Part shown: positions 54,425 through 64,000 of the stretch, in pieces
Position numbering within the stretch: position 1 is the first letter of the stretch
Layout: each line of letters begins with the position of its first letter
Assembly (NCBI RefSeq): GCF_038502225.1
Contig: NC_091303.1
Location: forward strand, 23,312,486 to 23,376,485
Length of the DNA: 64,000 nt
Direction: 5' to 3'
Origin: Cherax quadricarinatus
Taxonomy: Eukaryota > Arthropoda > Malacostraca > Decapoda > Parastacidae
Made by a program: the position numbers and the translations under genes
Notes under the pieces: model-generated
Told to the model about the DNA's origin: nothing
Databases searched by the model: none
What the model saw: only the letters and a program-made list of their open reading frames with translations

Positions 54425-57400
54425 ACACGAGCTGGGACGCACAAGAGATCACACTGGAGGTGGGACGCACAAGAGATCACACTGGAGGTGGGACGCACAA
54501 GAGATCACACTGGAGGTGGGACGCACAAGAGATAACACTGGAGGTGGGACGCACAAGAGATAACACTGGAGGTGGGACGCACAAGAGATCACACTGGAGG
54601 TGGGACGCACAAGAGATAACACTGGAGGTGGGACGCACAAGAGATAACACTGGAGGTGGGACGCACAAGAGATAACACTGGAGGTGGGACGCACAAGAGA
54701 TAACACTGGAGGTGGGACGCACAAGAGATCACACTGGAGGTGGGACGCACAAGAGATCACACTGGAGGTGGGACGCACAAGAGATAGCACTGGAGGTGGG
54801 ACGCACAAGAGATAACACTGGAGGTGGGACGCACAAGAGATAACACTGGAGGTGGGACGCACAAGAGATCACACTGGAGGTGGGACGCACAAGAGATAAC
54901 ACTGGAGGTGGGACGCACAAGAGATAACACTGGAGGTGGGACGCACAAGAGATAACACTGGAGGTGGGACGCACAAGAGATAAAACTGGAGGTGGGACGC
55001 ACAAGAGATCACACTGGAACTGGGACGCACAATACATCACGCTGGAGCTGGGACGCACAAGAGATAATACAGGAGCTAACACTGGGACGCACAACACATA
55101 ACACTGGAGCTGGGACGCATAATAGATCACACGAGCTGGGACGCACAATAGATCACGCGAGTTGGGACGCACAAGAGATCACACGAGCTGGGACGCACAA
55201 GAGATCACATGAGCTGGGACGCGCAAGAGATCACACTAGAGCTGGGACGCACAATAGATCACGCTGGAGCTGGGACGCACAATAGATCCCACTGGAGCTG
55301 GGACGCATAATAGATCCCACTGGAGCTGGGACGCATAATAGATCCCACTGGAGCTGGGACGCACAATAGTTCAGACTGGAGCTGGGACGCACAATAGTTC
55401 AGACTGGAGCTGGGACGCACAATAGTTCACACTAGAGCTGGGACGCACAATAGTTCAGACTGGAGCTGGGACGCACAATAGTTCACACTAGAGCTGGGAC
55501 GCACAATAGTTCACACTAGAGCTGGGACGCGCAATAGTTCACAGGAGCTGGGACGCACAATAGATCACACTGGAGCTGGGACGAACAATAGTTCACACTA
55601 GAGCTGGGACGCACAATAGTTCACAGGAGCTGGGACGCACAATAGTTCACACTGGAGCAGGGACGCACAATAGATCACACTGGAGCTGGGACGCACAATA
55701 GTTCACACTAGAGCTGGGACGCACACTAGTTCACACGAGCTGGGACGCACAATAGTTCACACTGGAGCTGGGACGCACAATAGTTCACACTGGAGCAGGG
55801 ACGCACAATAGATCACACTAGAGCTGGGACGCACAATAGATCACACTAGAGCTGGGACGCACAATAGTTCACACTGGAGCTGGGACGCACAATAGTTCAC
55901 ACTAGAGCTGGGACGCACAATAGTTCACACTGGAGCAGGGACGCACAATAGATCACACTAGAGCTGGGACGCACAATAGATCACACTAGAGCTGGGACGC
56001 ACAATAGATCACACTAGAGCTGGGACGCACAATAGTTCACACTGGAGCTGGGACGCACAATAGTTCACACTGGAGCTGGGACGCACAATAGTTCACACTG
56101 GAGCTGGGACGCACAATAGTTCACACTGGAGCTGGGACGCACAATAATTCTCACTGGAGCTGGGACGCACAATAGATCCCACTGGAGCTGGGACGCACAA
56201 TAGATCCCACTGGAGCTGGGACGCACAATAGTTCACACTGGAGCTGGGACGCACAATAGTTCACACTAGAGCTGGGACGCACAATAGATCACACTAGAGC
56301 TGGGACGCACAATAGTTCACACTGGAGCTGGGACGCGCAATAGTTCACACTGGAGCTGGGACGCGCAATAGTTCACACTGGAGCTGGGACGCACAATAGT
56401 TCACACTGGAGCTGGGACGTACAATAGTTCACACTGGAGCTGGGACGCACAATAGATCACACTGGAGCTGGGACGCACAATAGATCACACTAGAGCTGTT
56501 ACGCACAATAGTTCACACTGGAGCTGGGACGCACAACAGATCACACTAGAGCTGGGACGCACAATAGATCACACTAGAGCTGTTACGCACAATAGATCAC
56601 ACTGGAGCTGGGACGCACAATAGATCACACTAGAGCTGTTACGCACAATAGTTCACACTGGAGCTGGGACGCCCAATATATCACACTAGAGCTGGGACGC
56701 ACAATAGATCACACTAAAGCTGGGACGCACAATAGTTCACACTGGAGCTGAGACGCACAATAATTCACACTGGAGCTGGGACGTACAATAGTTCACACTA
56801 GAGCTGGGACGCACAATAGATCACACTAAAGCTGGGACGCACAATAGTTCACACTAGAGCTGGGACGCACAATAATTCACACTGGAGCTGGGACGCACAA
56901 TAGATCACACTAGAGCTGGGACGCACAATAGATCACACTAGAGCTGGGACGCACAATAGTTCACACTGGAGCTGGGACGCACAATAATTCACACTAGAGC
57001 TGGGACGCACAATAGATCCCACTGGAGCTGGGACGCACAATAGATCACACTAGAGCTGGGACGCACAATAGATCACACTAGAGCTGGGACGCACAATAGA
57101 TCACACTAGAGCTGGGACGCACAATAGTTCACACTGGAGCTGGGACGCGCAATAGTTCACACTGGAGCTGGGACGCGCAATAGTTCACACTGGAGCTGGG
57201 ACGCACAATAGATCACACTAGAGCTGGGACGCACAATAGATCCCACTGGAGCTGGGACGCGCAATAGTTCACACTGGAGCTGGGACGCACAATAGATCAC
57301 GCTGGAGCTGGGACGCACAATAGATCCCACTAGAGCTGGGACGCATAATAGATCCCACTGGAGCTGGGACGCACAATAGTTCACACTTGAGCTGGGACGC

Positions 57401-59898
57401 ACAATAGTTCACACTGGAGCTGGGACGTACAATAGTTCACACTGGAGCTGGGACGCACAATAGATCACATTGGAGCTGGGACGCACAATAGATCACACTA
57501 GAGCTGGGACGCACAATAGTTCACACTGGAGCTGGGACGCACAACAGATCACACTAGAGCTGGGACGCACAATAGTTCACACTGGAGATGGAACGCACAA
57601 TAGATCACACTAGAGCTGGGACGCACAATAGTTCACAATGGAGCTGGGACGCACAATAGTTCACACTGGAGCTGGGACGCACAATAGTTCACACTAGAGC
57701 TGGGACGCACAATAGTTCACACTGGAGCTGGGACGCACAATAGTTCACACTGGAGCTGGGACGCCCAATAGTTCACACTGGAGCTGGGACGCACAATAGA
57801 TCACACTAGAGCTGGGACGCACAATAGATCACACTAGAGCTGGGACACACAATAGATCACACTAGAGCTGGGACGCACAATAGATCACACTAGAGCTAGG
57901 ACGCACAATAGATCACACTAGAGCTGGGACGCACAATAGATCACACTAGAGCTGGGACGCACAATAGATCACACTAGAGCTGGGACGCACAATAGTTCAC
58001 ACTAGAGCTGGGACGCACAATAGATCACACTAGAGCTGGGACGCACAATAGATCACACTAGAGCTGGGACGCACAATAGATCACACTAGAGCTGGGACGC
58101 ACAATAGATCACACTAGAGCTGGGACGCACAATAGATCACACTAGAGCTGGGACGCACAATAGATCACACTAGAGCTGGGACGCACAATAGATCACACTA
58201 GAGCTGGGACGCACAATAGATCACACTAGAGCTGGGACGCACAATAGATCACACTAGAGCTGGGACGCACAATAGATCACACTAGAGCTGGGACGCACAA
58301 TAGATCACACTAGAGCTGGGACGCACAATAGATCACACTAGAGCTGGGACGCACAATAGATCACACTAGAGCTGGGACGCACAATAGATCACACTAGAGC
58401 TGGGACGCACAATAGATCACACTAGAGCTGGGACGCACAATAGATCACACTAGAGCTGGGATGCACAATAGATCACACTAGAGCTAGGACGCACAATAGA
58501 TCACACTAGAGCTGGGACGCACAATAGTTCACACTAGAGCTGGGACGCACAATAGATCACACTAGAGCTGGGACGCACAATAGATCACACTAGAGCTGGG
58601 ACGCACAATAGATCACACTAGAGCTGGGACGCACAATAGATCACACTAGAGCTGGGACGCACAATAGATCACACTAGAGCTGGGACGCACAATAGTTCAC
58701 ACTAGAGCTGGGACGCACAATAGTTCACACTAGAGCTGGGACGTACAATAGATCACACTGGAGCTGGGACGCACAATAGATCACACTAGAGCTGGGACGC
58801 ACAATAGTTCACACTAGAGCTGGGACGCACAATAGTTCACACTAGAGCTGGGACGTACAATAGTTCACACTGGAGCTGGGACGCACAATAGATCACACTA
58901 GAGCTGGGACGCACAATAGTTCACACTAGAGCTGGGACGTACAATAGATCACACTGGAGCTGGGACGCACAATAGATCACACTAGAGCTGGGACGCACAA
59001 TAGTTCACACTAGAGCTGGGACGTACAATAGTTCACACTGGAGCTGGGACGCACAATAGTTCACACTAGAGCTGGGACGCACAATAGATCACACTAGAGC
59101 TGGGACGCACAATAGTTCACACTAGCGCTGGGACGCACAATAGATCACACTAGAGCTGGGACGCACAATAGTTCACACTAGAGCTGGGACGCACAATAGT
59201 TCACACTAGAGCTGGGACGCACAATAGTTCACACTAGAGCTGGGACGCACAATAGATCACACTAGAGCTGGGACGCACAATAGTTCACACTAGGGCTGGG
59301 ACGCACAATAGTTCACACTAGAGCTGGGACGCACAATAGTTCACACTAGAGCTTGGACGCACAATAGTTCACACTAGAGCTGGGACGCACAATAGTTCAC
59401 ACTAGAGCTTGGACGCACAATAGTTCACAGTAGAGCTGGGACGCACAATAGATCACACTAGAGCTGGGACGCACAATAGTTCACACTAGAGCTGGGACGC
59501 ACAATAGATCACACTAGAGCTGGGACGCACAATAGTTCACACTAGAGCTGGGACGCACAATAGTTCACACTAGAGCTGGGACGCACAATAGATCACACTA
59601 GAGCTGGGACGCACAATGGTTCACACTAGAGCTGGGACGCACAATAGTTCACACTAGAGCTGGGACGCACAATAGTTCACACTAGAGCTGGGACGCACAA
59701 TAGTTCACACTAGAGCTGGGACGCACAATAGTTCACACTAGAGCTGGGACGCACAATAGATCACACTAGAGCTGGGACGCACAATAGTTCACACTAGAGC
59801 TGGGACGCACAATAGTTCACACTAGAGCTGGGACGCACAATAGTTCACACTAGAGCTGGGACGCACAATAGTTCACACTAGAGCTGGGACGCACAATA
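54425..59898. repeat. 28-bp satellite, about 195 units
   Basis: A 5.5 kb array of a 28-bp unit, GAGCTGGGACGCACAATAG plus (A/T)TCACACT(G/A). It is zoned. Units at about 54440-55015 carry GAGGTGGG and AAGAGAT(C/A)ACACTG. From about 55060 the unit is GAGCTGGG with AATAG. Around 57780-58690 there is a run of nearly identical AGAGCTGGG...AATAGATCACACT units. Toward 59900 the TTCACACTAGAG form dominates. It lies in the FoxF intron or its 3' flank. Minus-strand open frames through it are by-products. Confidence 0.95.
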
Positions 59899-60050
59899 GC
59901 CGCTTCGGTGGCAAAATAAAAAAAAAAAGCTAAATCCAGAGTGTTTTTGTTTATGTTCAACTTTTGTTATGTTTATTAAGTTGTCAGATCAGTTACTATT
60001 ATTATGATGGAAATATTGTTCCAGTCACTACTGTCAGCGTCCATTTTGTC
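59899..60050. other. Satellite border, no gene
   Basis: Unique AT-rich sequence with an A-run at about 59915-59930, between the satellite and LINE-E5. Confidence 0.5.
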
Positions 60051-60236
60051 CTCGCCTAATTATGGTTGCAAAGGTCGTGTCATAGCTCCTGGCCTCGCCT
60101 TTTCACTGGTCGCTACTAGGTCCGTTCTCTTCCTGCTCCTTTAGATTTGTCATAACTCTTCTTGAAGCTATGTATAGATCCTGCCCTCACTACATCACTC
60201 TCCAGACAGCTCTACGACTGCAAAAGTAATTCCTGA
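60051..60236 (-). pseudogene. LINE-E5: last about 190 bp
   Basis: Minus strand: starts at the GATGTTAGG-type codons (HRDVRKYFF region), reads on to the LINE-E 3' UTR, and ends near 60051. Its start abuts the (CA)n tail of LINE-E6, read on the same strand. Confidence 0.75.
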
Positions 60237-60264
60237 CATGTGTGCGTATGTGTGTGTGTGTGTA
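60237..60264. repeat. (CA)n tail of LINE-E6 (as GT on this strand)
   Basis: A short run GTGTGCGTATGTGTGTGTGT followed by ACTCACCTAG, the reverse complement of the CTAGGTGAGT terminus of LINE-E. Confidence 0.9.
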
Positions 60265-62420
60265 CTCACCTAGTTGTGGTTGTAGGAGGAGAGTCAAAGC
60301 TCCTGGTCCTGTCTCTTCAATGGCCGCTTCATGCACTTTATCATACCTCTTCTTAAAGCTATGTATGGATCCTGAGTCCACTATATCACTTGCCATACTA
60401 TTCCACTTCCTGACAACTCTGTAACTGAAAAAATAGTTCCTAACATCCCTGTGATTCATCTCGGTCTTCAACTTCTAACTGTGACTCCTTGTTGCTGTGT
60501 CCCGTCTGTGGACCCTTCTGTCTCTGACCACCTTGCTAATTCCTCTCATTATTTTATGTCCTTATCATGTCTTCACTGTCTCTCCTGTCTCCAGTGTCAT
60601 CAGGTCTATTTCCCTTAACCTCTCATCGTAGGACATACCCCTTAGCTCTGGGACTAGTCTTGTTGCAAACCGTTACACTTATTCTATTTTCTTTACGTGC
60701 TTGGCTAGGTGTGGGTTCCAAACTGGTGCTGCATACTCCAATATGGGCCTAACGTACACGGTGTACAGTGTCCTGAACGATTCCTTATTAAGATGACGGA
60801 ATGCTGTTCTGAGGTTTGCTAGGCGCCCATATGCTGCAGCAGTTATTTAGTTGATGTGCGTTTCAGGAAATGTGCCTGGTGTTACACTCACCTCAAGATC
60901 TTTTTCCTTGAGTGAGGTTTGTAGTCTCTGGTCCCCTAGACTGCACTCCGTCTGTGGTCCTCTTTGCCCTTCCCCAATCTTCACGACTTTGCACTTGGTG
61001 GGGTTGAACTCCAGGAGCCAATTGCTGGACCAGGTCTGCAGCCTGTCCAGATCCCTTTGTAGTTCTGCATGGTCCTCGTCCTATTGAATTTTTCTCATCA
61101 ACTGTCATGTCGTTCACCAATACCAAAAAACAGCACTTGTCCTAGGACTTACCCCTGTGGGACCCCGCTTGTCACAGGTGCCCACTCTGACACCTCGCCA
61201 CGTACCATGACTCGCTGCTGTCTTCCTGACAAGTATTCCCTGATCCATTGTAGTGCCTTCCCTGTTATCCTTGCCTGGTCCTCCAGTTTTTGCATTAATC
61301 TCTTGTGTGGAACTGTGTCAAACGCCTTCTTACAGTACAAGAAAATGCAGTCTACCCACCCCTCTCTCTCTTGTCTTACTGCTGTCATCTTGTCATAGAA
61401 CTCCAGTAGGTTTGTGATACAGGATTTCCTGTCCCTGAAACCGTGTTGGCTGCTGTTGATGAGCTCATTCCTTTCTAGGTGTTCCACCACTCTTCTCCTG
61501 ATAATCTTCTCCATGACTTTGCACACTATACATGTCAATGACACTGGTCTGTAGTTTAGTGCTTCACGTCTGTCTCCTTTTTTTAAAAATTGGGACTATA
61601 TTTGCTGTCTTCCATACCTCAGGTAATCCCCCTGTTTCGATAGATGTATTGAATATTATTGTTAGGGGTACACATAGCACCTCTCCACCCTCTCTCAGGA
61701 CCCATGGAGTGATGTTATCCTGCCTCATCGCCTTTGAGGTGTCTAGCTCACTCAGGCCTCTTTACTTCTTCCTCGGTTGTATGTATTGTGTCCAACACTT
61801 GGTGGCGTACACCACTTCCCTTTCTTTCTGGAGTCCCTTCTGTCTCCTCTGTGAACCTTGAATCTTATGTTGAGTTCTTCACATACTTCTCGGTCGTTAC
61901 TAGTGATCTCTCCTCCATCCTTCCTTAGTCTGATTACCTGGTCCTTGATTGTTGTTTTCCTCCTGATGTGGCTGTATAACAGCTTCAGATCAAATTTGGC
62001 TTTCGCTACTATGTCATTCTCATATTGCCATTGGGCCTCTCTTCTCATCTGTGCATATTCATTTCTGGCTCTATGACTGCTCTCCTTATTCTCCTGGGTC
62101 CTTTGCCTTCTATATTTCTTCCATTCCCTAGCACACTTGGTTTTGGCGTCCCTGCACCTTTGGGTGAACCATGGGCTCATCCTGGCTTTTTCATTATTCC
62201 TGTTACCCTTTGGTACAAACTTCTCCTCAGCTTCCTTACATATTGTTGTTACGTATTCCATCATCTCGTTTACTGACTTCCCTGCCAGTTCTCTGTCCCA
62301 CTGAACCCCTTCAGGAAGTTCTTCATTCCCACGTAGTCCCCCTTCTTGTAGTTTGGCTTCATTCATCCTCTTGTAACTCTACTGTATATTCAAATCTTAA
62401 AACCACATGATTGCTGGCCC
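60265..62420 (-). pseudogene. LINE-E6 reverse transcriptase, FADD box deleted
   Basis: The linker reads WFTQRCRDAKTKCAREWKKY (about 62170). RT pieces: [59 protein letters not shown] (61544-61149). After VLVNDMT (about 61120) a deletion of about 44 bp relative to LINE-E3 removes the segment coding FADD. The C-terminal domain follows in fragments (NPHL, RDVRNYFFSYRVVRKWNSM at about 60471-60380). Confidence 0.82.
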
Positions 62421-62474
62421 CAAGGGGTTTTTCATGTGTGATGTCCTCAGTATCTGCACTACTTAAGGTGAATG

Positions 62475-63214
62475 CTAGGTCCAGTCTTGCTGGTTCATCG
62501 TCTCCTCCTCTCTGGTAGTGTCCCTTACGTGTTTGTATATGAAGGTTTCCAGTACCACCTCCATCATCTTAGCCCTCCACGTTTTTTGGCCCCCATGTGA
62601 CTCCAAGTTTTCCCACTTGATTTCCTTGTGGTTGAAGTTACCCATGATCAGTAGCTTTGCCCTGCTCACATGAGCTCTTCTTGCCACTTCAGCCAGTGTG
62701 TCAACCATCACTCTATTACTGTCATCATTTTTTGCCTTGGCCTCCTGCTGTTCTATGGTGGGTTATACATTACTGCAATTGCCACCTTGGGACCTCCAAA
62801 CTGAAGCATTAGTACTATGTAATTTCTTGCTTCTCCTCTGTCTCCTCTCTCCAGCTCTTCAAAATCCCATCGGTTATTGACCAGCAGTCCCACTCCTCCA
62901 CCCCCTCTGTTCCCTCTGTCTTTCCTCATGATCTGATATCTTGTTAGAAAGATGGCATCTGTTATCATACCTGTGAGCTTGGTTTTTGTGAAAGCCATGA
63001 TGTCCAGTGATGCCTCTTTGACTCTTTCGTGCCACTCCTCCGGCTTATTTGTTATTCCATCAGCGTTGGTGTACCATACCTTCAGTTTCCTTTCCAGTAC
63101 TGCATTTTGGGGGGTCTGTGAGGGTAGGGGACCTGGCAGTGTACCGTGGGATTCTATAACTGAGTGTTGGGTGAGAGCTGTGGGTGTGGATTGTGGTTTG
63201 TGTTGGGATAGCAT
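62475..63214 (-). pseudogene. LINE-E6 APE-type endonuclease (catalytic Glu replaced)
   Basis: Begins at LKVWYTNADGITNKPEEWHE. The catalytic motif, normally TET, reads AFTKTKL, so the glutamate is lysine. GGGGVGLLVNNRW and IAVMYNPP follow, then a frame change near 62750, and LLIMGNFNHKEIKWENL, where the usual GDFN is GNFN. It is clearly inactive. It overlaps the end of the ORF1 reading by about 60 bp in another frame. Confidence 0.75.
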
Positions 63215-63714
63215 GATTGGCTGTGGGCTTCTGGGGATGGTTCTCTGTGTGCTTGCTCTTGTTGCTCTGCCCTACTCTGGTTGTCCTCTGCTGAATCTGT
63301 CCTTGTCTCTCCTCCTAGCTCCTTTCGCTTTTGTGTCCTCTCCCTCAGCTGCTGTCGTTCTGTTTGTGTTCTGTCTCGGTCTAGGAATACCGTCTTGTAT
63401 TCTCCCAACTCCTTCAACTGTGGTTTCTCTTGGAGGATCTTGTTCCGCACTGTTTCTGTCCTGAAAATCAGCTTGATCGGTCGTTTTCTCCCCTTCCAAT
63501 ACCCCACTATTCTCTGAAAATTTACAATCTCGGATATGTCCTCTTCACCTATTTCTGTGATGATGTTCCTAATCTCCTTTTTTTCTGCCTGCCGCCTTTC
63601 ATTGTGTGTCCTTCCCTTGCTCTCCTGAAGCCCATGAATAAACACTGACTTCACCCTTTCCTCCTCCCATTGCCTTTCCCTCTGTGGCTGTGGTTCCTGT
63701 CTGTACATGGCCAT
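63154..63714 (-). pseudogene. LINE-E6 ORF1-like protein (RRM-like region)
   Basis: Reads MAMYRQEPQPQRERQWEEER, then VKSVFIHGLQESKG, RQAEKKEIRNIITEIG, IVNFQRIVGYWKGRKRPIKL and a charged C-terminus. The VFIHGL and RPIKLIF blocks suggest the RNA-binding (RRM-like) fold found in ORF1 of CR1/L1-type LINEs. Upstream, on the same strand near 64000-63950, AVARIRVLEDEVSRLK looks like a coiled coil. ORF1 proteins bind the element RNA. The family assignment is from motif layout only. Confidence 0.6.
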
Positions 63715-64000
63715 TTTCTCCCTTGTTTTTTCCAGTAGCTCTTGGTGGCATGTTCATGCCACTGCATTTGATCTATCCCCCTCTCCAACCTCTGCCCAGC
63801 TGCTCTTCCCCTTCACTCCTTGGCCCTGCTTGGTAGGCTGATGTGGCCTTAGCATAAGTTATACCTCCTCCCTTCCCATTGGGCCCTCCAGCTTCATATG
63901 CTGTGTCGTCTCTAGTCAATACCCCTGTAACTCACTTCAGCCTGCTTACCTCATCTTCTAGGACTCTTATCCTGGCTACTGCAGTTTTGACTTGAGGCTC

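Larger units (their letters stand above)
60265..64000 (-). mobile_element. LINE-E6: longest copy, continues beyond the window
   Basis: On the minus strand, from right to left: coiled-coil ORF1 start (about 63960), ORF1 with an RRM-like part, endonuclease, linker, RT, C-terminal domain, 3' UTR, (CA)n tail. It is the only LINE-E copy that keeps ORF1 and endonuclease. It is heavily mutated. The listed parts below give the main lesions. Confidence 0.85.

Noticed and set aside
54425..59898. CRISPR-like array of 28-bp repeats
   Set aside because: The units are contiguous with no unique spacers, and the context is a eukaryotic genome. It is a satellite.

Overview
This window is nuclear DNA from an animal, most likely a decapod crustacean and probably a crayfish. 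The reasons are the extreme density of non-LTR retrotransposons, Penelope-like fragments and microsatellites, several copies of a GC-rich 3' tail (core CAACGCCCCCGCGGCCCGG) that I associate with decapod genomes from memory, and one developmental gene with an intron. Only one host gene is secure: an exon of a FoxF-type forkhead transcription factor (51035-51902, + strand). It ends in a consensus splice donor, and its downstream intron is filled with repeats, including a 5.5 kb satellite.

Layout. 0-4.7 kb: dispersed repeats, trinucleotide and dinucleotide repeats, a LINE-B-like fragment split by a Penelope-derived insertion, a LINE-D fragment, two adjoining minisatellites and a tRNA-derived SINE that shares its tail with LINE-D. 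5.6-8.8 kb: a decayed CR1-like LINE (A1). 8.9-21.5 kb: a nested stack. A second LINE-A copy (A2, - strand) is split by a Ty3/gypsy-type LTR element (9573-19181, 5-bp duplication GTCTA) whose integrase lies upstream of its reverse transcriptase. That LTR element is in turn split by a LINE-B (10-bp duplication) and by an inverted pair of Penelope terminal repeats (13-bp duplication). 21.5-26 kb: Penelope-like copies, including a GIY-YIG endonuclease remnant, and small palindromic derivatives. 27-31 kb: four minisatellites. 32.7-33.8 kb: an internally deleted Tigger/pogo transposon. 34-36.5 kb: a second LINE-B. 38.6-41.5 kb: LINE-C and LINE-D fragments. 41.9-47.1 kb: four LINE-E fragments joined head to tail through (CA)n tails. 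47.2-49.7 kb: a third LINE-B and long TA and GT microsatellites. 49.7-51.9 kb: GC-rich FoxF promoter and exon. 52-54.4 kb: intron with LINE-D and Penelope pieces. 54.4-59.9 kb: a 28-bp satellite. 60-64 kb: two further LINE-E copies (- strand), the last running off the window with ORF1, endonuclease and RT pieces.

Most notable. The repeated motif around GAAACGTT in the Penelope pieces folds as a minimal type I hammerhead ribozyme. Across ten copies, helix I differs in sequence but often stays complementary. Core positions 3 and 8 occur as C-G, U-A and G-C, which is covariation of the kind expected if the 3-8 pair is kept. Several copies are small inverted-duplicate elements with exact 11-13 bp target duplications.

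The mobile elements supply almost all the coding sequence. Apart from a 695-codon open frame in LINE-B copy 1 and a 711-codon frame in LINE-E3, both 5'-truncated, the element genes are broken by stops, frameshifts or loss of catalytic residues. No computation was run. Identities, clade names and structures are read by eye.
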